Below, one piece after another: positions 11,281-22,273 of a DNA stretch of 64,000 bases. Both the position numbers and the translations under genes were made by a program. Each line of letters starts with the position of its first letter. Within the stretch, counting starts at the first letter, position 1. The stretch comes from Arctopsyche grandis (taxonomy: Eukaryota; Arthropoda; Insecta; Trichoptera; Hydropsychidae): positions 15,318,501 through 15,382,500 of the forward strand of contig NC_135360.1 of NCBI RefSeq assembly GCF_051622035.1, written 5' to 3'. Under the pieces are notes generated by a model. The model was not told where the DNA came from. It saw only the letters and a list, made by a program, of their open reading frames with translations, and ran no database searches.

Positions 11281-14200
11281 AATATCTCTAGGCACAACAT
11301 ATACTCCTGGCATTCTAAAATTTGTTTTTATGAAATCTCCATACTGGTCGAGGCCTCCGCCACATACATACATACATACATCGCGTCCGTTTTTATATAT
11401 ATTATTATACTGTTTTTCATCACGACTGAATTTAATCAATTTGCATCTTGTATATGTATACGTATAAGAAAGTCGTTTAAACCGGACGTTGCCACGCGTT
11501 ACGAGTAACTTCCAAGTGACCATATTACCGGATTCAGTCCGAGTACAGTCGTATCATGTCAACCCGGTATTGCAAGATCAAACGAATTATTAAACCATTC
11601 GTATGTATGTATGTATTTTTAATGATAGTATGCATAAGTTGTACAAGCTTGAACTCGTTCCAATAAAAATTATCAGCGGTATATATTTGAACCAATGATA
11701 AATATTTAAGTTCTTTGAATCACTGCGTACATGCCTCTTGATTAAATCATCAAACCCATCATCCTATCTTGTTTATAATTTTAATAAATCGTTTCGTTTT
11801 TATGCACGTTAACCAAACATTGACGTGATTCAAAACCGAACCGATATAATTTTCGTAGACTGCTTAGTTACTCCAATGTAAACATCCTGTCACGTCATAT
11901 CCCATATTAGATGACACTTGAACGTACATTTTCCATCGAATTCACTTTCACCTAGTTTTCGAAATGCATTCATCACGCTTTTTTTAGGGTCAGCAATTGG
12001 TATAATTCGATATCGTCGATCGAGGCAAGACCCTCAAATCTTCACACTGCGGTATATAATCAAAGCGAATTGAATCTTCACATGTGATTATTTTTGTACA
12101 AAAATTGAAATGTGAATGAAACACGTTTGGTAATGTAAAAATCGTGACTATCTATATGGTATGAATAGCCAATGGATATCCACGTCGAAAATGTCGTATG
12201 TTTGGATCAAAGGTGTGTTTTGAGTCGTGATTTTAGGTCACGTCTTTGAGTTTGAGCCCTACTGTATGTTTGTAATTAACGTTTTGTAAGTATTCATTGC
12301 TATATGCATACAACTGTGTACTTTTCCGTTTTGATCCTGTGTGGTTTTTCAGTCGTTTCCATGTACAATTGTGATTCCAGTGGACAATGCAAGGAACCGG
12401 TCCTGGCCACGGAGACCCAAACAAACCTTGTTAACACGATAATTGTTTTGTAGACAGAACGTGACGCGTTCACCTTTCGTGGTACGAGACTGTCTTTTGT
12501 TGATATGTATGAGGAATGTATTTTCAACGCACCGCAGTGTAAAGGTCATTTCCATGGCTTCTAAATCTAATTTTTCGGATACTGTTCTATGAAACAAATT
12601 GTATTTCTGTTAAGAACGCATATATGTATATATATAGTAAAAATAATTTATTCAGGTGGATCGTATTAGTGTGAGTGAATGTCGGTGAACTGCACTGACC
12701 AACAGTCTTTTCTCTAAGCATTGCTGTTGTCGTATGTCATCACCAACGACCAATGGGATTGCACCTAGAGTGAATCACTCACACTACTATGAGTATCTTG
12801 CATAAATGCCGCCTACTATATATGTATTGTAGGATTCAATTGTATAAAGAAATTCATCATTAAGAAAAACTCATCAAGTTGTGTTTGATGTTTTTTAGTT
12901 GTATAGTTACCAAAAAAAGCATCAAATGCTGTGTAAAAATAAAGATATTTAGTTAATAAAGAAAAATTTGTTTCCCACGATTTTTAAGGTAGATAAGTAG
13001 GCACTGACTAATATTATATCTCTATAATATAATTAATTTAATATAATTTTTTATCATCATCGTCAGCCATTTACTATCCATTACTGAATGAAACATACCG
13101 GAATATTACATTAAAAACGATGTTCATTATTCGAAGAGCATTCCATTACATTTTCATTCTTCGCCTTACCTAAGTAGTTTTTTTTTTCATTTGGATTGGT
13201 GGTGATTGATTCACTCTTGAGATTAAAAAGTTGCTGACAGTTTTTAAGAACCCACTGTCAACAGCCCAGGAAATAGAACAGGTCATAACTTTTTAGTTGC
13301 CAACATTAAAATGCTATTGGTTAATTTGTGCAACTGTATAGTTGCTTAGTTTTAATTGATATGCAGTCAAATACCTATACATTAAAACTCGTGTGGTATA
13401 TATTATAGATGATTACTTTGCAAAGAAATATTCCATTGAAGTCAACTGTATGAATCATTGGATTAATGCTGCCATTCACCGTTTTCTGATAGATGTGTTG
13501 ATGTTTTTCCATTCACTTGCAGTTTTATCAAATGATAGTAATAAGATTGCAATAAATGTTGGTTTGCGCGAAATTGTGCCAAAAGATGTTGTTTTAACTT
13601 GTGCTATGACAGGGAAAATTAAAGTCAAAAGTTTAAACCCAATATATAAGTTGAATGCCATTGAGCAAGTAAGAATCTGAATATGGTAAGAATTTATTAA
13701 TTTTTTTGTATGAGAATTTTTTTTCACAAGTCATCGTGTCAATATGTTCTTTGTTAGGTTGCTACTTATCTTTTAACGGTTTTTTTATGTAAAACATTGA
13801 ATTGAACCATTTTTAACAAGACTCTTTTATGTTTCATTACCTGAATAGTTTTTGCTTATCTTCCTATTATGCAGGTCATATTAAATTTTTTTTAGCAATT
13901 TGCGTCATATTGGAGGAAGTGGCATTGTGGTTGACTTTTGAGACCAGTATACTCACACACGTGTCACAGTGTTGCTCAACACTTAAAACCCAGGTGGGCT
14001 TTTAATCTATCCGTACAACAGGGTGACTCAGCATTCGTTTGCGAGTCGAACGGAATTTTAATGTGCACACATTGCCTTTTTTGAAATGTAATGCAATCTG
14101 AAGTAACGAATGCAACTGCAGTTCACCAGTTGCGAAGGTTTCCCAACCTTGGAGCTTGCCAAAAACGCAAGAAAAGTATTCTTACAAATCATACGACTGT

Positions 14201-14810
14201 TATTCATTGTCATGCAATTGTTAGCTTCACCTTAGTCACCGAATTTTAACGATAATCGGTTTTCGGTTATCATAATCGCAACATATCGAAAGAAATTAAT
14301 GCTAAGCAATGTTCCACGATTCACGTATATGCATAAGAATCTTTGTTCAAAAAGCCAATGAAAGTTGAACAGCAATACATTTTATATACATATGTACATA
14401 TATAGGAAACTCATAAGTATAGATAGGCGTTCGAATAGACCGCTCCGAAATTAGTGTTAAAAGCAAGATAGCAAAAAATCATGCCTTTTTCTAATAAATT
14501 GATAATAGTGAACCATTTTTGTGCGAAAAACATCTATCGAACGCCGATCTTTGCTCATAAGTAAAGGGGGGCGTTCGGACGATGCTCCCTTGCTTTGTAC
14601 GGTAATGGCGAGGTCTATTGTTATTTAACGAGCACCAAGCCAACGCCGAAATCTGTTCATACTTAGGCTATTGATCGGGGCATTATTGTTAATTTCTTAG
14701 AGAAACGTTTTTCACAAGTTTTGTTTTTAAACTCTGATGAAACGGTCTATTGTTATTTGCAATTGCCCCGACGACTAGCATAGTTTACTTAGCCAGCAGC
14801 ATGGCTCGGT
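11281..14810. other. No gene recognised downstream of the promoter-like cluster
   Basis: Frames up to 95 codons (13393-13680) look random. An inverted-repeat remnant (GTAGTGTGAGTGATTC-type words, 12660-12790) flanks about 100 bp. Confidence 0.35.
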
Positions 14811-15105
14811 GGTTGGATCCTTTCCTATCAGAGTTTGCCAATTTTTCTGCTTTCATTGTTAAAACGATTCCTCGATTAAATTGGCTAAAAACCTTCCTAC
14901 CTACTATGTCACCACTATTTGAGTATGATTAATGTACAGGTTAAAATTCATAGATGTCTCGTTAATTTCGAGTTTTCAGTTTCTCATAATTCAGTGGCTT
15001 ATGTAATATAAATGCTGCATTGTTTGTAATTGGCTAGGAAGGCGCATTGGGGTTTACCTGTTAGACTTTCCTGGTATACATATATGAATATAATAATAAA
15101 AATAG
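14811..15105 (+). mobile_element. SINE copy, headless
   Basis: TTTCCTATCAGAGTTTGCCA, CTACCTACTATGTCACC and ATTTGAGTATGATTAATGTA match the SINE body. The tail TTACCTGTTAGACTTTCCTG then GTATA and an A/T-rich repeat matches the tail at 56690. Confidence 0.65.
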
Positions 15106-15469
15106 TGGCGCAAACACACAGAGTGGTACGGGGCACGTGTTTTTTTTTATTTAGATAGTTAAGCACATGTAAAAAAAAACGCCAGTACGCCTGATATATG
15201 CTATGGAAATCCAAGCCAAAACTCACTCCCTGGAATGTTTTCGGTGTTATTTTATCCTTGTATTGACACAGGCTCCAAATTGATTGTTATGTATCTGCCA
15301 TTACCATATTTGAAGAGACGTAGGAGAAACTTGTTGAAATAATAAAATCGTGCAAATCATATATATAAAGACGGTAATCTGTGTGTGTGTGTGTGGGTGT
15401 GTGTGTGTCCTAACTCTCGCCGAACATGATGAATCAACCAGTATGGGGAACAAAAATTTTTTTTTCTTC

Positions 15470-15695
15470 ACATTTGTCATTTTTTCAGTTTTTTCATTTT
15501 TTTCATTTTTTCAGTTTTTTCATTTTTTTCAGTTTTTCAGTTTTTTTCATTTTTTTCATTTTTTCAGTTTTTTCATTTTTTTCATTTTTTCAGTTTTTTC
15601 ATTTTTTTCATTTTTTCAGTTTTTTCATTTTTTCAGTTTTTTCATTTTTTCAGTTTTTTCATTTTTTTCAGTTTTTCAGTTTCCCAGTTTTTTCA
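15470..15695 (+). repeat. TTTTTTCAT/TTTTTTCAG low-complexity array
   Basis: About 25 units of T6-7 followed by CAT or CAG. Many units match the polypyrimidine-CAG pattern of a 3' splice site. Confidence 0.95.
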
Positions 15696-15855
15696 GGCCC
15701 CGGGGTGCAGAAGGCATCGGGGGCGCTGGGGGCGAAGCCCCCGGGGTGCCGAAGCCATTGGGGGCGCCGGAGGCGTCGGCGGCGCTGGGGCCGAAGGCCC
15801 CGGAGCGACGGAAGCGCCGGGGGCGAAGGCCCCGGGGTGCCGGAGGCGTCGGCGA
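15693..15855 (+). repeat. GC-rich minisatellite in the Helitron
   Basis: Imperfect units built from GGCCCCGGGGTGC, GAAGC and GGCGCCGGAGGCGTCGGCGG words. GC content is extreme against an AT-rich background. Confidence 0.85.
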
Positions 15856-16021
15856 TACACAAAATGTAATTCGTAATTCGTAATCACTTCGTAATTTGTC
15901 ATTCGTAATTCGTGCATCAATTTCTTTCCGAAACCAGTCGATTCAATATCTTTAACTTTATTTTTATTCGAGTTTCAATTCCTTTTCGAAACCACCCGTT
16001 GAAATCAACGGGTCTAACACT

Positions 16022-18160
16022 AGTTACATATATCAATGAAGCGAGGATATGCTCCACAGCTGGGGTCTAACTAGGCAAGCCGTGCCGTATAATTCTTTAT
16101 GTCTGCGCCTTTAGTCTACTCATAAGAATGCTTTGACATTACAGAGTATATTTAGTGATATCGATGGTGCTCTTGTACACTACTAACTGACAGCAATTTA
16201 TAAATTTGCTGTTAATTGGTGATTATGTATCATTTTAATCCAAATGGCCAATGAGTGTATCAGCGTTACCCAAATAGAAACGTAAACCTTTAAAATCAAA
16301 GCAAAAAACGGCAACATGTATGCATCAACACATTTGAATATACAAACATACATACATACATATATACTGAGATGAATTTTTGTCATATTTAAATGAAATT
16401 TTTACCATTTATTATATACGCACTTCATGAAACTTAAATATTGCTTTTGCATGTCTACCTATACTATGTAGGGTCTACAATACTAGGAAAATCGAAAAAA
16501 AAATAAACCTACTAATAAAGTAAAAAAGCATATCCAAACCTATTTAGCTGTTGGATGCTTTGTATGACTAACACATTTCTGTCGTGTGGATACAAATCTT
16601 CTTTAACGTGACTTCTTTCGACTTGCGTCGACTTTCCCTCCCTAGCAGAGCACTATGTATGTAACACGTGCTTATTAATTGAGCATGGATAAATTTAGGA
16701 TATTTTGAGTGTTTGTAAACACGCAATTAGACGTGTGACATAAATGAAGTTCATTATGCATACACGCGGTCCAGTAGTCTGTATGGACTTTCATACATAC
16801 ATAGTAGCAAATTAGTGTGGCTCAGAGATCGTTCATGTCAACACGCGCTTCTCGCGTTTTTCAAAATTTTCTCAAAACAATTTATTAGTCCAAATACTAA
16901 AAGAAGTAAAAAAATGAATTTTGGATTTCAAGAAGTATCCAGCTGTTCGATGTGGTTGATTGGCTGCCCGCTCCTTTATCCCGCGCTCGCTTCTCATTAT
17001 CATGTTGATTGAGGATCATCCCGCTACAACCATGACGTCTTCCTCCATCGTCGATGAGTGGTAAGGATATCAAATTGTCATTTGTCATTCGTCTCGTGTT
17101 TGTTTTTTTTTTCTTTTCTTTATCTAGTATTGTGTTAACCCTTCTTCATCATCGCGTCATAATCATTTAACCGTACGTTGTGTGGTATGTGAGTGTTATT
17201 GTTGTATTGGTTGGGTCTGTTTCGGTTAATCGCTTCGCATTTGTATAACTAACGCCGTTTTGTACAGGAAGAAGTGTATAATATTTATATAAAACCACAT
17301 TCGTCACTCACTTGCACTGAACAATTTTATATACAATATGTACATAATTCGCACACAAGACACATTAGTCATTAATTTAATAATAGTATCCTATTTTTTA
17401 ATTTACACTAACAACACATAAATATATATGTATTTAAAATTCAAACAATTTTATTAATTGTGATTGTGTAGTGTATTTAATGTTTGTGATTTTAATTAAT
17501 ATGGATTTCGCAATGAAACTAAGCCTTTACATATGTACACGCGGCCATTCGTTTAGTCGAGTAGCACAGATCATACTCGACATATATTTTAATCATGGCT
17601 TGATTGAATTCTCACGTGTATGTTGGTCTAGTTTTTAATTCAGTCCATTTGCGGTGAGAATTTATATTCATAATACAATATTAGCAACAACAAAATATCT
17701 TGAGAATCATTAGCATTATAAATTGCATCAGCTTTTCGCCATTGATATGTGGTAAATGCTTACGTTTCCGAAGAAAAAAACAGTGTCTCAGTGAAATTCT
17801 TGCTATTTTTAAAAGGATCAAATACAAGTTACAGCGATGTCAAAATGAAGGATCAAAAGATTGTAAATCTGCGAAGAAACGTTCTAATTAATCCGGATTA
17901 AAAGTCGATTGGCAGCCATGACAGGTAAACAAAAGTCCTAGTTTTCAGTTTCCTACCTGCGAAACATCAATTCTAGTTAAATGAACTCTCTGTCTCATCG
18001 CCTTGGTACTAGGATCATCAAAGTAATCATTTCAGAAACATTTTCCAATATCTCGATTTTACGAATCTTATTCAAAATTGATGACAAATTACATATATTC
18101 AAGTATTTCAAAGGAAGAATTAATTTAACGAGAATTAGCGAAACCAGGTCTATATACACA
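16022..18160. other. No long gene; a locally GC-balanced spot near 16.95-17.1 kb
   Basis: Mostly AT-rich sequence. The micro-ORF candidate at 17032 and an ATGACAG/GTAAAC donor-like site at 17918 are the only gene-like signals. Confidence 0.35.
17032..17173 (+). CDS. Possible two-exon micro-ORF (23 aa)
   Basis: ACAACCATGACG gives a start at 17032. The frame MTSSSIVDE runs to a donor GTAAGG at 17061. A pyrimidine-rich acceptor (TTTCTTTATCTAG) ends at 17127, giving a 67-bp intron. Joined, the frame continues CIVLTLLHHRVIII and stops at TAA. Upstream is locally GC-rich with GATTGG. A start exon of something longer, or chance, are both possible. Confidence 0.2.
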
Positions 18161-18162
18161 TA

Positions 18163-18901
18163 GGGGAGAGTGAGGTACCTATGGACGTGATGTACCTGTG
18201 GACAATGACTTTATTTCGGTCGGGGAAAATATTTTTGCTACACAATGTTCTAGGGAATTATGAACATCGAATATTGGCAACATTCAATCCACCTTTTGGT
18301 GCCGCGCGCTGCCAGATTCGAGTTTTTTCGAGAATTTCGTTATTTGGGACCCAAAAGTAAATATTTACCAACGAACAACTGTTTGTCATTTCATATTTAT
18401 TAAAATAACTTTTCATACAAGATATGCATTTAGTTTTGTATAGTGGTTATTTAACTATTTGGTAACGACGATATATGTGTTAAAACGTAACCACAAAGAA
18501 GTGTATTTTAATATTAGTTGAATATTTCGTTTTGTTGTACCTTTGGACATTTATTTGGTTGTACCTCTGGACGCGTCCAGAGGTTAAGGTTAGAGGTTCT
18601 TGTGAAATTAACAACCAAAAAGACTTTCAAGTATTATGTTGCTGAAGTTATGAATAATCCAATCGAAAATGATACACTGTCCATAGGTTCAACATAGTAT
18701 TGAACCTTTGGACAATTTTTTTGTTTCTATTATTTTTGCAAAAAATAAAAAAACTGTTATGCTATCATTAATTTTTCTTTTTTAATTTTAATCTTGAATA
18801 TTCAACCTATCTAATGACATTAAAAAGTTTGATTAAAACAATAATGTTGCTGAGCTATGAGTGAAAAAGCGAATATTGTCCACAGGTACACCACTCTCCC
18901 C
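18163..18901. mobile_element. TA-flanked MITE with transposase-site-like internal repeats
   Basis: Ends GGGGAGAGTGAGGTACCTAT and (reverse complement of the right end) GGGGAGAGTGGTGTACCTGT are inverted repeats of about 24 bp. TA lies on both sides (18161-18162, 18902-18903), as for Tc1/mariner-type insertions. The word GTACCTxTGGAC recurs at least five times in both orientations, at the ends and near 18.54-18.56 kb. No transposase frame. Confidence 0.85.
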
Positions 18902-19311
18902 TACATACATATGTATATCGGTAGATTTTTGGATATTGTTTAAATTGGCAGCTGTACTGTTTGCGAGTACACAGGTTGAGTTATGAAACTTCAAATGTAC
19001 ATATGCGCCCTAGTTTGTGTCATAAATTAATATAAAAATAGGGTTGTAAATATGTTTTTGGCATTTTTAAATGTCATTGGTATAATTAGCGCTTATACGG
19101 GTCGTTGTTTTTATGACTTTGAAGGGGTTCATGTGTGTTACCTAAATTCATTAAATTTTCTGTGGAGGATATTTTTGAAAATTCCCACATTATCACAAGC
19201 GGACAGAAAAGTTTGTCAATTCAATTAAAAGATGAATGCTGAGCAGTTGAGAACAAAACGTCCACCTCTTTGTTTCAAAGTGACGTACTTTTATAGGTAA
19301 CTAGTGGTTCC

Positions 19312-19435
19312 ACCCGGCTTATCTCGGTATTTGTAATATATACAGCTTAAACATGGCTAATCTTATAATAAACATTCACCTGTTTTTATTAGATTTATTT
19401 GAATCGAATTGGATATTTAATGAGAGCCAATCATA
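19312..19435 (-). mobile_element. Helitron-like family 2, 3' end
   Basis: ACTAGTGGTTCCACCCGGCTTATCTCGG, read on the minus strand, ends CCGGGTGGAACCACTAG/T. It shares ATTTATTTGAATCGAA with four other copies in the window. Confidence 0.6.
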
Positions 19436-20454
19436 ATTGAATTACACACACACAACGAACGATCTTTGTTTTACATGTAAGATACCATTTAAAATGTATC
19501 CTGTTTTAATTTTATTTTCATACTTGACGTTTTCTTTTGTTGAGTAGGTTTTTGTATGCGAAATTTATTATCATGTTATGATTCAAATTCTTCAGGATTC
19601 ATTCTGATTCCACTTGTGTACATTCGTTGGACACGATGTCTCCTTCATGCAAGAAATCGATCGAAATGAAAATAGAAGTTTTGTTTTGAAAACATTTCCG
19701 TTCCATCGACTGCAAATGTCGGAAGCATTTGAGTTTGATACGCCGAGAATACGATTCGTTTTGTTTTCTTTTTTTCCTTTTTCTCTCGTGGCTTTTCAAA
19801 AAATCGACGACTGCTCCCAACGAAGGAGAGAGATGCTTCATTTAATTTCATGTCTCGTGAAGTTTGTGTTGGATCGTTTTTGTCCGGAACGAGCTACTCG
19901 GATTTAGCAGTCTCCGTGAAACCGAAATACACCGCAGTTGGTGTTCTGTCACACCGCTGATGATGACTTTCAGTTCACATTATCGGTACGTTCACCTCCT
20001 TCTTGACGTTGTTATTTGATTTACATCGTCTTGAACCGACATCGGTAGTCATTCGATTCTTCAAATAAACATCTTTGATTTATTTATCGATTCGCTCGCT
20101 AGAAAACATCTTTGAAACTAACTGTGTACGTATAGTTATGTACCAAGGTGCTGATTAGGTTTCAAATTTAGAATTTATTTTCGTAATTACACAAGTGTTA
20201 TTAAAATGTCGTTTTTCTCCTGCAATGTGGTAGATATCGCAATTGCATAATAATGCCTTGACATTTTAATTATGATATCTGTTGGTAGTTTATTTATGTT
20301 TATTTTACCAGTTGGCGATCAACTGTCGCTATATACTAATAAATTAACATGAATCATTGCGAAAATTTTGTAAATTTTCAATTAATACATTTGTGATTAA
20401 TTTATCAATAATAATATTTTTATTTATATAAATTAAATGTAGTGTTTGGTTTGG

Positions 20455-20640
20455 GCAGATTTTAAATGTATTGGTCGCAGGTTTGAGCCCCGTATCACTG
20501 TTGCTGGCTTGATCGTGGATAGGTGTGACTCCAGGTCGATCGTTTCCTATTAGAATGTGCCAATCTGAATTCATTGTTGAAATGGTTCTTCACCAAATTG
20601 GTCACCTACTCTCTATGTGTCACCTCTATAGTACATATGT
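20455..20640 (+). mobile_element. SINE copy
   Basis: GGTTTGAGCCCCG is box-B-like. GTGACTCCAGGTCGATCGTT, TGCCAATCTGA, CACCAAATTGG and CACCTACTCTCTATGTGTCA match the family body. Confidence 0.65.
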
Positions 20641-21042
20641 GATATACATAGGCCTTAGGTGTAATAAAAGAAGCATTATTTTATCTTATTTACCACGATA
20701 AAAGAATGATATCTTAAATCATAAAATCAAACTGTGATTATTTCTTATTGAGTAGGTTAATTTATAGAAAAAAAATTACCTTTTTACATACCTCCTTTAC
20801 GTTTCACATGGCTTTTTACTACTACTATGACTTGTGATAAGTTCAGGTTGCTCGACGGCTAAAAAAATGGTTCACTTTTGTCAATTTCTATTGTCAACCT
20901 TTTTTTTTTGCTCTCCTGCTTTCTCGGACAATGGAGATGTCTATTGTTATTTTATGGCGGAAATCTGACCGCCGCACTTTAGTGATAAGAGTGTACAATG
21001 TGTAAATTTTACATACATTCCTATATATGCATTTATTATAAA

Positions 21043-21440
21043 CTAGTGGTTTTACCCGGCTATGCTCGGTATTTTTAACATAATTTGTAATATAAACCGC
21101 TTAAAAATGTTAAATTTAATAGTAAACATTAATTTGTTTTTTTATTAAATTTATTTGAATCGAAAAAAATATATATTCAACGATTGTTATAGAAACTTTG
21201 ATTTGTTTTTGATGCTCCCAACTAGTCACCGGAGCCTGAGGGGGCCGTGTATTGTTCAAAGGTTGTAAATGCATTGTTAAAGGTTTGCCGAACAATGGAT
21301 AGCACTGTGACTATCCTACCTCTACTCCCAACAAACCATACATATGTAGTTACAAAGTCTGTTTCGAAATTATATATTAGATGTGAAAATAGTAGTTTTT
21401 TTTTTCAAAGAAATAATGAGTTTCAATTTCGGTCGATATT
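21043..21440 (-). mobile_element. Helitron-like family 2 copy with a small insertion
   Basis: It starts CTAGTGGTTTTACCCGGCTA (minus-strand 3' end) and carries AATTTATTTGAATCGAAAAA and CGAAATTATATATTAGAT. Relative to the 30.35 kb copy it has an extra segment of about 115 bp (21226-21340) bounded by the repeated word CTCCCAAC. The insert shares TTGTAAATGCATTGTTAAAG with 5558-5577. Confidence 0.6.
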
Positions 21441-22049
21441 CGAGGAAAGCACAATGAGAGAGTAAAAGTGTGAGGTCTTTGTTAGCTTTTGTATTCGATT
21501 AATTGTTCACAAAAACATGGCGTGCGTGTGTTCTACGAAATTTTTTATGAAGTTGAATTCATAAATTCTAGCTAAACTCTCGTTTTTCATTTGTATTCAT
21601 TCGTTATGTTTAGAATATGGGTCTCGTAAACCGTACTTTTGCGACTCAAAAAACCTTATGTGAAAGTAAAAACTAGACTAAGGTTAAATTGGTATAAGTA
21701 CAAATCAAACTGCCGCACTTTGCATTTTGGCAAAGCAAAGTGGTTTGAAGGAAACAAATCTTGAATTTTTTTCAGCATAAATTGAGCCTAACATGTTCTA
21801 TATTGCTACTAACAACTGTGTGGTGATGTAATTACCGTACAGTAACGAATTTAACAAACGACTCATCAAACACCAGAACCCTCCTATCCTGCAGTGTCTC
21901 AGCTCAAGATACAGGTCTGCGGCCGATTTCTCATGGAGCACGCGCAGATGCTCACGAATTGAATCCGCGTCTGTGTCGGCTTCCGTGTGAAATTGACCTA
22001 CATAACCTAATTTCTACAAGTGAAAACTATAAATAAACACTATTTGACA

Positions 22050-22273
22050 GCTACTTATACTATTCGTCTTCTGAAGTGTCTTCTGGAGCTCAAAGAAAGG
22101 AATGATGGTGAGTAGAGTAGATTGGTGAGTTGATTTGACTTCACGGTAGTAAATATGTGTGTAAAAGCTATTTGTTTTCATGTCCACCTACAAGTCCTTG
22201 TTGTAAATTGAGTTTGATGAGAGTGATTAATTTTGTTCTGTTTTGTTTCAGGACCCGTCTTAGTGGCGGTGTG
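22050..22273 (+). promoter_or_regulatory. 5' UTR of the TRIM-NHL gene with a minimal upstream ORF
   Basis: A non-coding exon appears to end at 22107 with the donor GTGAGT. The matching acceptor (TTTTGTTTCAG) ends at 22251, giving a 144-bp intron. After splicing, two adjacent ATGs at the exon end read M-M-D-P-S then TAG, a five-codon upstream ORF that straddles the junction. The main ATG follows 13 nt after that stop. The transcription start was not located; the upstream 200 bp has no clear TATA box. Splice sites are seen in sequence; their use is inferred. Confidence 0.55.

Larger units (their letters stand above)
15357..16021 (+). mobile_element. Nonautonomous Helitron with low-complexity cargo
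   Basis: It starts TCATATATATAAAGACGGTA (TC after A) and has a (TG)n tract and CCTAACTCTCGCCGAAC. It ends with the hairpin ACCCGTTGAAATCAACGGGT, then CTAACACTAG followed by T. That is the full Helitron 5'-TC / hairpin-CTAG-3' structure with A/T flanks. Inside are a TTTTTTCAG/TTTTTTCAT array and a GC-rich minisatellite. The FFSFFQFF frames here are repeat artefacts. Confidence 0.85.

Noticed and set aside
15350..15883. Long Phe/Ser-rich and Gly/Ala/Pro-rich open frames
   Set aside because: They translate the TTTTTTCAG array and GC minisatellite inside a Helitron; two frames are open at once, which low complexity explains.
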